From: an uncultured Candidatus Melainabacteria bacterium
GTDB lineage: Bacteria > Cyanobacteriota > Vampirovibrionia > Gastranaerophilales > Gastranaerophilaceae
Direction: 5' to 3'
DNA length: 36,264 nucleotides
NCBI GenBank assembly: GCA_934718135.1
Contig: CAKUZW010000009.1
Span: forward strand, 1 to 36,264
Both the position numbers and the translations under genes were made by a program. Below the pieces are notes generated by a model that saw only the letters and a program-made list of their open reading frames with translations, ran no database searches and was not told the origin of the DNA. This document shows, in pieces, positions 1-7,580 of the stretch. The first letter of the stretch is position 1, and the number at the start of each line of letters is the position of its first letter.

Positions 1-391
1 TGGTTTTCGAGCAGAGGATGAAAGGCGGAGCCGTATCCGTTATTGCGAGGAGCGTACTCGCCGTACGGGCAAAATGCAACCAATGGCTTTGAGATTTGTA
101 AGTCATTGGTTTTCGAGCAGAGGATGAAAGGCGGAGCCGTATCCGTTTATTGCGAGGAGCGTACTCGCCGTACGGGCAAAATGCTACCAATGGCTATGAG
201 ATTTGTAAGTCATTTGTTTTCGAGCAGAGGATGAAAGGCGGAGCCGTATCCGTTTATTGCGAGGAGCGTACTCGCCGTACGGGCAAAATGCTACCAATGG
301 CTATGAGATTTGTAAGTCATTTGTTTTCGAGCAGAGGATGAAAGGTGGAAGCCGTATTCGTTTATTGCGAGGAGCGTACTCGTCGTACGGG
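1..391. repeat. 107-bp tandem repeat, 3 full copies plus a partial
   Basis: Copies start at 1, 107, 214 and 321. The first is 106 bp (one T missing near position 41), the next two are 107 bp, and the fourth breaks off near 391 after the GTACGGG box. Copies 2 and 3 are nearly identical, while the fourth has several substitutions and one insertion. Each unit contains the inverted pair GCGAG/CTCGC and the palindrome CCGTACGG, so each can fold. Short open frames across the copies only echo the periodicity and have no ribosome-binding site. The array may continue left of the window. The sharing of ATTGCGAG with the interspersed repeats at 504-834 suggests a common origin (inference). Confidence 0.95.
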
Positions 392-1031
392 TATTTAAGG
401 GAAAAGGAAATAAGGAAATAAGGAAATAAGTTCGTTACGTTTTTGAAGTCAATAAGTCTATAAGTGGATAAGTTGATAGGTCTTTTGCCGTTTTTATCTT
501 TAGCGTCATTCTGAGCGTAAGCGAAGAATCTATGTACACTTGACTTGTTAATAGATACTTCGGGCTGTCGCCCTCAGTATGACGCCTTTGGTCATTGCGA
601 GCGAATGCGAAGCAATCCAGCTTATTTAATTGTCGACTTGATAAAACTGACCTACTGTTATTATTCATGTCATTGCGAACGGGTTTTGAGAAATTGTTTT
701 TCAGATTAAACAATAGTCTCCAGTGTCGCAATCCCTGACAAATTTTGCCATTATCTAAATTGTTCGGGATTACTACGTCACTTCGTACCGACCTTTGCAC
801 TCCTTGTTTAATATCGTTCCTCGTAATGACATGTATTATATATTTTTTTTCTAAGCTTTCAGAATGACAGTCCTTTTAATGGGTTCGGGGCAAAGCCCCT
901 GATGACTCGAACCATTTAATCTTTCGTGTTTTTCTTTTTTTAACAAAAAAGAAAAACACGAAAGAGTTTGTTATCTTGTACTGGCTCTTTACGGCTTGCG
1001 TTAAACGGATACCATGAAAAAAAAGAAAGAC
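392..1031. repeat. Gene-free interspersed repeat cluster
   Basis: About 640 bp without a credible gene. From left to right it holds a short GGAAATAA tandem run (401-430) ending in AAGTTCGTTAC; a GTCATTCTGAGCG...GAAGAATCT element (about 504-534); an AGATACTTCGG...CCTCAGTATGACG element (553-584); a GTCATTGCGAGCG...AAGCAATCC element (about 592-618); and a longer element about 668-834 bounded by GTCATTGCGAA and GTAATGACATG. Several of these recur in inverse orientation inside the pseudopilin gene at 27017-28225. A minus-strand frame stays open over 435-800, but its peptide is just translated repeat. A GGGGC-AAA-GCCCC hairpin lies at 887-899. Confidence 0.85.
921..964. terminator. Perfect 20-bp-stem hairpin downstream of smpB
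   Basis: The arms 921-940 and 945-964 are exact reverse complements separated by TAAC. The stem is capped by A/T runs and has the GC pairs at its base, so the classic terminator polarity (GC stem followed by a U tract) is absent on both strands. It lies about 70 bp beyond the smpB stop and could end that transcript or stabilise its 3' end. It also sits at the edge of the repeat cluster and may itself be a repeat. Confidence 0.55.
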
Positions 1032-1484
1032 TTAGTAGCTGTTCTTTCTTGCTCTATCCATTTCTCTTTTTTGGTCTTTTTTGGCTATATCATCTCGTTT
1101 ATCGTTAAGTTTTTTACCTTTTGCAAGTCCGATTTCTATTTTGGCAAATCCTTTTTCAATGAAAACTTCAAGAGGGATAATTGTATAGCCATCTTTTTTT
1201 ATTTTTGATTGAATTTTTAAAATTTCTTTTTTAGTTAAAAGCAGTTTTCTTGTTCGTTCTGCTTTATGATTATATCTATTTCCTTGTTCGTATGGTGAAA
1301 TGTGGCAATTGTACAGAAAAACTTCATTATCTTCGATTTTGCAAAAACTGTCTTTCAAATTTATTGCATTTTTTCTGATTGATTTGATTTCAGTGCCCAT
1401 TAGAACCATTCCGGCTATAAATTTGTCAAAAATTGTATAGTCATGAAAGGCTTTTCTGTTTGTTGTGATAACTTTTTTATCCAT
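1032..1484 (-). CDS. smpB: SsrA-binding protein SmpB
   Basis: SmpB binds tmRNA and delivers it to stalled ribosomes for trans-translation. The 150-residue product has the usual length and hallmarks: an N-terminal NRKAFHDYTI segment, GTEIKSIRKNAINLKDSFC around residues 31-49, the HISPYEQGN loop, KAERTRKLLL, the KKDGYTIIPLEVFIEKGFAKIEIGLAKGK strands split over residues 96-125, and a basic tail with DDIAKKDQKREMDRA that enters the decoding centre in known SmpBs. The ATG at 1484 has no Shine-Dalgarno. An extended -10 (TGCTATAAT) ends exactly 6 nt before it, so a leaderless mRNA is predicted. No tmRNA gene was recognised in the window. Confidence 0.96.
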   Translation of the reverse strand: MDKKVITTNRKAFHDYTIFDKFIAGMVLMGTEIKSIRKNAINLKDSFCKIEDNEVFLYNCHISPYEQGNRYNHKAERTRKLLLTKKEILKIQSKIKKDGYTIIPLEVFIEKGFAKIEIGLAKGKKLNDKRDDIAKKDQKREMDRARKNSY

Positions 1485-1490
1485 AGAAGA

Positions 1491-1499
1491 ATTATAGCA
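1491..1499 (-). promoter_or_regulatory. Extended -10 of smpB, predicted leaderless start
   Basis: Minus-strand TGCTATAAT followed by TCTTCT and then the smpB ATG. A transcript starting about 6-7 nt after the -10 would begin at the initiation codon. No convincing -35 was found. Confidence 0.6.
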
Positions 1500-1507
1500 C
1501 AGAAAAA

Positions 1508-2278
1508 TTATCTATTGTTAGCCATTTGAGCACGTTCATTTTTTATGATACTTGCTAATTTTTCTTCTATTAGGGCTATTTTTTGTGGTAAATTAAATTC
1601 TTCGTATTTTTTATATTCTTTTCTCAGTTTTTTTAATTTAACCAATTTATTATTTCTGACTTGATATTTTACAGATGTTTCTACATGGGCTAAGCATTGT
1701 TGCCAATAATATCTTGTTTTTTGTAGTAAGTCAATTTTTTCTTGAGCACTTCTGCCTGCTAAAATTCTATCAATTTCTATTTCTGAAACTCCTTTTGTAG
1801 AAAAGGTGCTTTCGTCTATAATCTTCGATAACTCTTTAGTATCATAGCCTTTATTCAAAAGTTTTATATCTCTAGCTATCAATTTGGGGTTAGAAATTGT
1901 ATAAAAATATGTAAAAGCTTCTTGCATTAAACTTTTTATAGATTTTTTTTCTATTTTTCTCGTAAATGACTCGACTGGAACTTTCATTGTATATCCTTCA
2001 ATCGTTGGAATTCCCTCAGGAGTTGCATTTAGAAAATATGCAGTACTTGTAGTAAGACTTGGACTATCTTCTATCTGTATACTAATTTCTTTACTGGAAT
2101 TCTTTTTTAGAATATCTTTAAAGATTCCTGTTTTCATTTTTCCATATTCAAAGCAGCTTTTCAAACCTTCAAAGGCTCTATCGTTTCTTTGAATAGTTCT
2201 TGCTAATCTTTCTTGAACTGTTCCCCTTGTCTCAGAAAGTGGTAAATGTGTCATCAAATGATTTATTTTAATATTCAT
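1508..2278 (-). CDS. Degenerate paralogue of the HExxH protein at 24023-24835
   Basis: The 256-residue protein has no signal peptide or membrane segment and no family recognised on its own. It aligns with the HExxH protein encoded at 24023-24835. Shared landmarks are a [DE]xG[EK]MK segment near residue 45, HPKILAR versus NPKLIAR, DKINYLQDMRY versus EKIDLLQKTRY, and a similar C-terminal helix (IKKIAGSIIKEER versus IEEKLASIIKNER). In an ungapped stretch the metal-binding LHEFQH becomes MQEAFT (residues 118-123), so both zinc-binding His are lost while the Glu stays. A proteolytically dead homologue is inferred. It lies 23 bp upstream of smpB but smpB has its own promoter. The start has no Shine-Dalgarno; a TATTAT -10 lies 8 nt upstream. 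Confidence 0.7.
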   Translation of the reverse strand: MNIKINHLMTHLPLSETRGTVQERLARTIQRNDRAFEGLKSCFEYGKMKTGIFKDILKKNSSKEISIQIEDSPSLTTSTAYFLNATPEGIPTIEGYTMKVPVESFTRKIEKKSIKSLMQEAFTYFYTISNPKLIARDIKLLNKGYDTKELSKIIDESTFSTKGVSEIEIDRILAGRSAQEKIDLLQKTRYYWQQCLAHVETSVKYQVRNNKLVKLKKLRKEYKKYEEFNLPQKIALIEEKLASIIKNERAQMANNR

Positions 2279-2314
2279 AACTATATATAATAAAACAAGA
2301 ATATTTTTTTATTG

Positions 2315-3277
2315 CTATTTTATTAAAAAACATTTACAATTGTGGGTTTTAGATATTTCTATGTCGAGTGGACATTCTGTTTTGCATTTTTCCATTACAA
2401 AAGGACATCTAGTGTGAAATTTGCAGCCACTTGGTAGCTCCTCCGGAGACGGAAGTTCTCCTTGAAGAGCTACTTTTTCTTTTTTATTTTCAGGACTTAA
2501 TTCCGGTACAGAACTAAGTAATGCTTTAGTGTACGGATGTTTAGGATTTTCAAAAATTTCTTCGGTTTTCCCGATTTCAACAATTTCGCCTAAATACATA
2601 ATAGCAATTCTATCAGACAAGTATTTGATTACACTCAAATCGTGAGAGATAAATAAAAATGTTAAATTAAAATCATCTTTTAATTGTTTTAGAAGATTTA
2701 TAATTTGAGCTTGAATACTAACATCCAGTGCACTTACTGGTTCATCTGCAATTATAAATTCAGGACTTAAAATCAAAGAACGGGCAATTGCAATTCTCTG
2801 TCTTTGCCCCCCTGAAAATTCGTGCGGATACCTATCTAATACGCTATTATCCAGACCGACTTTATTTATTTTATCTTCAATAATTTTATTTATTTCTTTT
2901 TTGTCTAAATTCGTATTTATTTCGAGCGGTTCTTTTAAAATATTCCCGATTTTCATTTTGGGATTTAGACTGGAGTACGGATTTTGGAATATGATTTGAA
3001 CATGTTGGTAATAATCCTTTATCTCAGTCCTTGTTTTGAGGTTTAAAATATTTTTGCCGTTTAGAAGAATTTCTCCGCTTTTTACAGGAACAAGTTTCAT
3101 TACTGCTTTAGCCAAAGTTGATTTTCCGCAACCGGATTCTCCTGCAATAGCAAGAATTTCGCCTTTTTCAATATCTAAAGATACTCCATTTACTGCATGG
3201 ACAGTTTGTTCTTTAGAAATTAGCCCTCTTTTTGACTTATAAACAACATTTAAATTTTTAATTTCTAACAATGTCAT
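2315..3277 (-). CDS. Oligopeptide/dipeptide ABC transporter ATPase (OppF/DppF type)
   Basis: This is a cytoplasmic ATPase that would drive peptide import through an Opp/Dpp permease. The 320 residues show Walker A GESGCGKST (about 46-54), the Q-loop QIIFQNPYSSLNP, signature SGGQRQRIAIARSL, Walker B EFIIADEPVSALD and the switch His in LFISHDLSV. It ends with the oligopeptide-transporter C-terminal domain and its Cys cluster (CKFHTRCPF, CKTECP, HNCKC). An N-terminal extension before the NGVSLDIEKGE strand is normal for OppF. No permease or binding protein adjoins it; a matching OppC-type permease lies 32 kb away on the same strand. A TAAAAT box lies 6 nt before the ATG with no Shine-Dalgarno. 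Confidence 0.93.
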   Translation of the reverse strand: MTLLEIKNLNVVYKSKRGLISKEQTVHAVNGVSLDIEKGEILAIAGESGCGKSTLAKAVMKLVPVKSGEILLNGKNILNLKTRTEIKDYYQHVQIIFQNPYSSLNPKMKIGNILKEPLEINTNLDKKEINKIIEDKINKVGLDNSVLDRYPHEFSGGQRQRIAIARSLILSPEFIIADEPVSALDVSIQAQIINLLKQLKDDFNLTFLFISHDLSVIKYLSDRIAIMYLGEIVEIGKTEEIFENPKHPYTKALLSSVPELSPENKKEKVALQGELPSPEELPSGCKFHTRCPFVMEKCKTECPLDIEISKTHNCKCFLIK

Positions 3278-3335
3278 ATTAGGATTTTATATTATTTTTT
3301 TATTTGAGGCAATTATACGAATGATTGTAATAATT

Positions 3336-3548
3336 TTACAAGTGGAGAAGTTCGTAAATTTCCAGTTTTAGAACTTTTGAAATCTTAAAGAGTATGTCAA
3401 GTGATGCTTTTTTCTCTCCTCTTTCGATTTCACCTAAATAGTAATCATTAATTTCTGCAACTTCGGCGAATTTTTCTCTTGAAATTTTCATTTCTTTCCT
3501 TAGTTTAAAAATCTTTTTCCCCAACTTTTTGTAAAAATCATTTGACAT
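3336..3548 (-). CDS. Small Xre-family HTH regulator
   Basis: A 70-residue single-domain HTH_3/Cro-type DNA-binding protein. The helices run LGKKIFKLRKEMKISREKFA, EVAEINDYYLGEIERGEKKASLDILFKISKVL (read as two helices) and end in LEIYELLHL. This is the typical regulator layout without a sensor domain. A TATTAT -10 at 3561-3566 lies 12 nt before the ATG, leaving a leader of only about 5 nt and no Shine-Dalgarno. Its target is unknown; the divergent pseudopilin at 3620 is the obvious candidate (inference). Confidence 0.85.
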   Translation of the reverse strand: MSNDFYKKLGKKIFKLRKEMKISREKFAEVAEINDYYLGEIERGEKKASLDILFKISKVLKLEIYELLHL

Positions 3549-3583
3549 ATTTTTTAATCTATAATATTATCTTGATTAATTAA

Positions 3584-3600
3584 ATTGGCTGTGAGCCAAT
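3584..3600 (+). promoter_or_regulatory. Leader hairpin before pseudopilin
   Basis: ATTGGCT-GTG-AGCCAAT, a 7-bp perfect stem, lies between the Xre gene and the pseudopilin, just upstream of its AAGGAG ribosome-binding site. It may be an operator for the divergent Xre regulator or a 5'-UTR structure. Confidence 0.4.
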
Positions 3601-3619
3601 AAAAATTTAAGGAGATAGT

Positions 3620-4306
3620 ATGAATTTATATGAAAAGAAAACAGGTTTTACGTTAGCAGAAGTTTTAATTACATTAGGAATTGTCGGTATTGTAGCCGCA
3701 ATAACGATCCCAAATCTTATTGTGAATAATAAGGCTCGTGTTCTTCGTTCAAAATTTTTGAAATCTTATTCTACACTATCGCAAATGATGAAATTGATTG
3801 AAAATGACGATGTTATTTTAGATACTACTCTTTCAAAAAATTTAATTAAATATCTCCCAGGAGCTACATTTAAAAATTCTACTGCTGGCACGGGGAATGT
3901 AAATTCGGATGATCCTTTTTTCTATTGGGGCAATGAAGCTTATAAAACTTATAGTGGCAAGGTTAACGCATCAAAAAATGTATTTGATGATGGACAGTAT
4001 GCTCTTCAAGATGGTTCACTTTTGTTGTTAGAATGGGACGAAGCTCATTTTCCTGTAGGAACTCGAAATTGGATTTCTGTAGATTTAAACGGATATAACA
4101 ATGGTCCAAATCGTTGGGGTGTTGATTTGTTTACTTTTCAGATTGTAGATGGACGAATGGTTGCAATGGGGGACGAAGGAACTTCTTTTACCGATTTGAG
4201 CAAGTATTGTGATAAAAACTCAAATGATATTCATAACGGAATTGCTTGTACTCACCTTGCAAAAACTGATTCTGAATATTTCAAAAAAGCTGTTAGGTTA
4301 AAATAG
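3620..4306 (+). CDS. Type II/IV pseudopilin-like protein (prepilin leader)
   Basis: The 228-residue protein starts with a short basic leader and the class III prepilin motif G|FTLAEVLITLG at residues 9-19, followed by a hydrophobic helix to about residue 35. A prepilin peptidase would cut before Phe and methylate it, and the helix would anchor or assemble the protein. The C-terminal globular part is variable and contains late Cys residues (KYCDK, IACTH). It resembles the many prepilin-like proteins of this lineage more than a canonical PilA. The ATG is preceded by AAGGAGATAGT. The substrate or surface role is unknown. Confidence 0.85.
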   Translation: MNLYEKKTGFTLAEVLITLGIVGIVAAITIPNLIVNNKARVLRSKFLKSYSTLSQMMKLIENDDVILDTTLSKNLIKYLPGATFKNSTAGTGNVNSDDPFFYWGNEAYKTYSGKVNASKNVFDDGQYALQDGSLLLLEWDEAHFPVGTRNWISVDLNGYNNGPNRWGVDLFTFQIVDGRMVAMGDEGTSFTDLSKYCDKNSNDIHNGIACTHLAKTDSEYFKKAVRLK

Positions 4307-4307
4307 C

Positions 4308-4907
4308 TTAATTTATCTCTCTTCTTCCTTCAATTGCTTTAGCTATAGTAATTTCGTCCGCATATTCTAAATCAGCACCAACCGGTAATCCAAAGGCAAT
4401 TCTTGACACTTTAATTCCGAACGGTTTAATTAGTTTTGTTAAATAAAGACTTGTAGCTTCCCCTTCAACTGACGGGCTCAATGCCAAAATGACTTCTTTA
4501 ACTTCATCATTAGTTAATCTGTTTAAGAGTTCTTTTATTCTGATATCATCAGCCCCAATTCCGTCCATTGGAGAAATAAGACCTTGCAAAACGTGATATA
4601 ATCCTTTAAATTCGTTTGTTTTTTCAATAGCAATAAGGTCTTTAGTTTCTGCGACAACACAAATTGTCCCTCTATCCCTTTGAGTTGATGAACAAATTTC
4701 ACAAGGGCTTGTTGCAGACAAATTAAAACAAACTTCACAAGTGTGAGTATTTTGTTTTGCTTCAATCACTGCTTTTGCAAATTTTTCAACTTCTTCCATA
4801 GGCATTCTTAACAAATGAAAAGCCATTCTTTGAGCTGACTTTGGACCTACAGAAGGAAATTTTTGAAACTGTTCTATTAACGTTGCTATTGATTTTGGAT
4901 ATATCAT
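4308..4907 (-). CDS. recR: Recombination mediator RecR
   Basis: RecR acts with RecF/RecO to load RecA at single-strand gaps. The 199 residues carry the N-terminal helix-hairpin-helix (FPSVGPKSAQRMAFHLL), the C4 zinc finger (C57, C60, C69, C72) and a Toprim domain with VVAETKDLIAIEKT and LALSPSVEGEATSLYL, then the C-terminal SRIAFGLPVGADLEYADEIT motif (read as one stretch). Length and order are canonical. It lies 95 bp downstream of ybaB on the same strand, the common ybaB-recR pairing, though a hairpin separates them. It abuts the convergent pseudopilin. Confidence 0.97.
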   Translation of the reverse strand: MIYPKSIATLIEQFQKFPSVGPKSAQRMAFHLLRMPMEEVEKFAKAVIEAKQNTHTCEVCFNLSATSPCEICSSTQRDRGTICVVAETKDLIAIEKTNEFKGLYHVLQGLISPMDGIGADDIRIKELLNRLTNDEVKEVILALSPSVEGEATSLYLTKLIKPFGIKVSRIAFGLPVGADLEYADEITIAKAIEGRREIN

Positions 4908-4934
4908 TTTATTTATTCTCTTTTCATATTAAAT

Positions 4935-4989
4935 AAAACTCTCATCCTTCACCAAATCTTAAAAAGACCGGATACTGGATGAGAGTTTT
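4935..4989 (-). terminator. Hairpin between ybaB and recR
   Basis: Arms 4935-4947 and 4977-4989 (CTCATCC with GGATGAG at the core, extended by A/T pairs) enclose a 29-nt loop and are followed by T-rich sequence on both strands. It may terminate ybaB partially or act as an attenuator, making recR expression only partly dependent on ybaB readthrough. Confidence 0.5.
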
Positions 4990-5002
4990 TAAATGGTTCT
5001 AA

Positions 5003-5344
5003 TTACTTGAACAATCCAGGAATTTTCAATCCGCCTGTCAATTGAGTCATTCTTGATTCCATTTCAGCAGAAGCTTTTTGATTAGCTTGTTTGATAGCTG
5101 AAGAAATAACGTCTTCTAACATTTCAACTGTTTCAGAATCAACTGCAGAAGGATTTTCAGGATTGATAGCTTCCGGTTTGATTGTGATTGATTTGAATTT
5201 TCCTTGACCGTCACAAACAACTTTAACAGCTCCACCTGCTGATTCTCCGGTAACTTCTAAATTCGCAAGTTCTTCTTGAATAACGCCAGCTTTTTTTTGA
5301 ACATTTTGAACTTGTTTCATGATATTCATTAAATCCATACCCAT
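5003..5344 (-). CDS. ybaB: YbaB/EbfC nucleoid-associated protein
   Basis: A 113-residue DNA-binding protein of the YbaB/EbfC family, which dimerises and coats DNA. The N-terminal helix (MNIMKQVQNVQKKAGVIQEE) leads to the family strands VTGESAGGAVKVVCDGQGKFKSI (two pieces), then IKPEAINPE and a long C-terminal helix with EMLEDVISSAIKQANQKA. The ATG has a good AAGGAGAG ribosome-binding site. It lies upstream of recR as in many bacteria. Confidence 0.94.
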   Translation of the reverse strand: MGMDLMNIMKQVQNVQKKAGVIQEELANLEVTGESAGGAVKVVCDGQGKFKSITIKPEAINPENPSAVDSETVEMLEDVISSAIKQANQKASAEMESRMTQLTGGLKIPGLFK

Positions 5345-5413
5345 AGTTTTTCTCTCCTTAGTCTGTTTAATATCTTACTTTTTTTCTTGTACCTTTTATT
5401 ATACAATAAAAAT

Positions 5414-6205
5414 ATGGAGAAGAAAACATATTTACAAGAATCTGTAAAAAACGGACGCCTAATGAGGTGGAATATTATGCCGTTGAAGGTCTATATTGCT
5501 CCAATGAAGTTCTATTCAAAACGCGGGCAGGACTTGAAATACAGACAATATGTAATACAAGCTTTAGATGAGTGGCATAAAGTTTCTAACGGTAAAGTTT
5601 CTTTTGTTCTTGTGGATAATTTGCTTTCTTCAAATATTAACATTGATTGGAAAAGAGTTGAACGCCAAGCTCTTGGGCATTGTTATTTTCAATATGACAA
5701 ATCTAATAGGTTATTCAGTGCAGAAGTCGCTATCGGCTTAACAGAAGGGCTTGTTCATGCGGATTATATGGATGAGGAAGAAGTTTACCATACTATTTTG
5801 CATGAAATCGGGCATGCTGTCGGATTAGGTCATAGCCCGTTCAAAAAAGATATTATGTACACCCCTCACCAAAAGGGGATTATGCATGTCGGACAAGGAG
5901 ACAGGCTTTCAGTAAATTGGCTTTACACTTTTCCTCAAGGTAAAACAGTTGCTGAAATTGCATCAAAATATGATGTTGGCGGAAGTGATTTAGATGAAGT
6001 TGTTGCGAAAATTATTTCAAAACAAACAAAAACAGAATTTGAAAAGGTTAAAGATAATATCGCACCGCAAGAACAACGGAATTTGCTTGAAGAATCAGAA
6101 GCAATTGCAAACTTGAGAAAATATCACATGGCTCTGCAAAATATTAAAATTCCGAACGAGTTAACAGAACAGATAAGAAAGCATTACAGAGATATAAATA
6201 AATAG
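5414..6205 (+). CDS. Matrixin-like zinc metalloprotease (metzincin)
   Basis: A putative secreted or intracellular metalloprotease. Counting from the ATG at 5414 (263 aa), H130-E131-x2-H134-x5-H140 (HEIGHAVGLGH) is the metzincin zinc site, and DIMYT about 10 residues later gives the Met-turn. The N-terminal part has a strand-rich peptidase_M10-like fold (KVYIAPM, QALDEWHKVSNGKVSFVLV). No signal peptide or propeptide cysteine switch is visible, which is odd for the family. A TTG at 5387 would add nine residues, but TACAAT sits exactly 6 nt before the ATG, favouring a leaderless start there. The C-terminal 80 residues are helical and unmatched. The secreted protein at 6216 follows after 10 bp and is probably cotranscribed. 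Confidence 0.8.
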   Translation: MEKKTYLQESVKNGRLMRWNIMPLKVYIAPMKFYSKRGQDLKYRQYVIQALDEWHKVSNGKVSFVLVDNLLSSNINIDWKRVERQALGHCYFQYDKSNRLFSAEVAIGLTEGLVHADYMDEEEVYHTILHEIGHAVGLGHSPFKKDIMYTPHQKGIMHVGQGDRLSVNWLYTFPQGKTVAEIASKYDVGGSDLDEVVAKIISKQTKTEFEKVKDNIAPQEQRNLLEESEAIANLRKYHMALQNIKIPNELTEQIRKHYRDINK

Positions 6206-6215
6206 GAGATAAATA

Positions 6216-6599
6216 ATGAAAAAATATATAATTACTGTAGTTTTATTATTATCAGTGTGCGGTGCAGGTTATTGTGCAAGTCAATATTACTGTCCTGAAC
6301 CTGACGGTTCTTATTATAGTTTGCGTGATGTGTATAATCCGAAAGAAAATTGTAATGATTTTAAAGATGAATTTTTGGGTAAGGATGCTTATGGAGAATG
6401 TTTAGCAAATATTAAAAAAGCAAAACAAAAATATCTACAAGGAAAATGTGAGCCAATAATAGTAAAAACGCATGTGTTTGGTTCATGTAAAGGGGAAGTC
6501 GAAATTGCCCCAAAATCAAAACAAGTTTTAGGTTATTATACTTATGGTGGTGATTGTATGGCTAAATTGAAGTCACTTTATAAGGATTATAAATATTAA
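6216..6599 (+). CDS. Small secreted Cys-rich protein, unknown
   Basis: The 127-residue protein opens with a clear signal peptide: MKKYIITVVLLLSVCGAGYCA, with likely cleavage after the AXA-like GYCA or as a lipoprotein-like C. The mature part has paired Cys residues (YYCPEP, ENCND, GECLA, GKCEP, GSCKG, GDCMA), suggesting disulfides in the periplasm. No family is recognised. AGGAG precedes the ATG, and it follows the metalloprotease by 10 bp, so the two may form an operon. Confidence 0.75.
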   Translation: MKKYIITVVLLLSVCGAGYCASQYYCPEPDGSYYSLRDVYNPKENCNDFKDEFLGKDAYGECLANIKKAKQKYLQGKCEPIIVKTHVFGSCKGEVEIAPKSKQVLGYYTYGGDCMAKLKSLYKDYKY

Positions 6600-6622
6600 A
6601 ATGTAACAATCTTAACCCATTT

Positions 6623-6650
6623 TTGCCAAGATGGATTTTTTATGTATAAT
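6623..6650 (+). promoter_or_regulatory. Promoter of the accDA operon
   Basis: TTGCCA (6623-6628), 16-bp spacer, TATAAT (6645-6650). A leader of about 48 nt follows and contains a small GATAG/CTATC hairpin before the AAGG ribosome-binding site of accD. Confidence 0.65.
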
Positions 6651-6704
6651 AGGATTGATGGATAGATTTGTTTCTATCTTTAGGGATATAAGAAGGTATA
6701 TAAT

Positions 6705-7568
6705 ATGACAGTTCAAGATTGGTTTGAAAAGCGTAAAGAGGCACAAATTCAACGCAGAGCATTGGAAGCAAGAGTTGAAATTGAAGCAAATCCTGATTTG
6801 TGGACAAAATGTGTTCATTGTAACGCTCAATTGTTGAAAAAAGATATTGAGGACAACCAAATGGTGTGTCCTGTTTGTGATTATCACTTTAGAATAAATG
6901 CAAGAAAAAGAATTAAACTTCTATTTGATGAAGGTTCATTTGAAGAAATGTTTACAAATATAAAACCTACAGATCCTTTGGATTTTGTAGATACTGAAAG
7001 TTATAAAGACAGACTTGCTGCCGCTCAAAAGAAAACGGGTTTGGATGATGCTGTTATAGCCGGTGTTGGTTCAATTGACGGTCACAAAGTAGCAACTGCC
7101 GTTATGGATTTTGACTTTATGGGCGGTTCAATGGGTAGTGTAGTTGGTGAAAAAGTTACAAGAATAATGGAAAAAGCTATTGAACTTCGACTCCCTGTAT
7201 TAGTTGTAACTTCATCAGGCGGAGCTAGAATGCAAGAAAGTGCTTTGAGTTTGATGCAAATGGCAAAAACTTCTTGTGCATGTGCAAGACTTGATGAAGC
7301 AGGTTTGCTGTACATCAATCTAATCACAGACCCTACATTTGGCGGTGTTACTGCAAGTTTTGGAACTTTGGGTGATATTATTGTTGCCGAACAAGGTGCA
7401 AGAGTTGGTTTTGCAGGAAGAAGAGTTATTGAACAAACTATCAGGCAAAAACTTCCGGCTGACTTCCAAACAGCCGAATATTTAATGAAATACGGACAGG
7501 TCGATGTTGTTTCATCCAGAAAAGATTTAAAAGCCACATTAGCTAATATCTTAGCAATGCATGAATAA
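6705..7568 (+). CDS. accD: Acetyl-CoA carboxylase carboxyltransferase subunit beta
   Basis: AccD with AccA forms the carboxyltransferase that moves CO2 from biotin to acetyl-CoA, giving malonyl-CoA for fatty-acid synthesis. The 287 residues carry the N-terminal C4 zinc ribbon (C36, C39, C55, C58) and the crotonase-like core with GGSMGSVVGEK, SSGGARMQE and DPTFGGVTASF. Length is normal. It is the first gene of an accD-accA pair, separated from accA by 12 bp. The biotin carboxylase and carrier genes are not in the window. Confidence 0.98.
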   Translation: MTVQDWFEKRKEAQIQRRALEARVEIEANPDLWTKCVHCNAQLLKKDIEDNQMVCPVCDYHFRINARKRIKLLFDEGSFEEMFTNIKPTDPLDFVDTESYKDRLAAAQKKTGLDDAVIAGVGSIDGHKVATAVMDFDFMGGSMGSVVGEKVTRIMEKAIELRLPVLVVTSSGGARMQESALSLMQMAKTSCACARLDEAGLLYINLITDPTFGGVTASFGTLGDIIVAEQGARVGFAGRRVIEQTIRQKLPADFQTAEYLMKYGQVDVVSSRKDLKATLANILAMHE

Positions 7569-7580
7569 GGAGTAAGACTG

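Noticed and set aside
43..341. Two overlapping 63-codon frames on the plus strand
   Set aside because: They are the same peptide offset by 107 bp, produced by the tandem repeat. No ribosome-binding site, and they end inside the next unit.
1..391. CRISPR array
   Set aside because: The units are 107 bp, contiguous and near-identical along their full length, with no unique spacers and no cas genes.
435..800. A 121-codon minus-strand protein
   Set aside because: Its sequence is translated interspersed repeat (RRHTEGDSPKYL, LDCFAFARND). No start signal; kept as a repeat.
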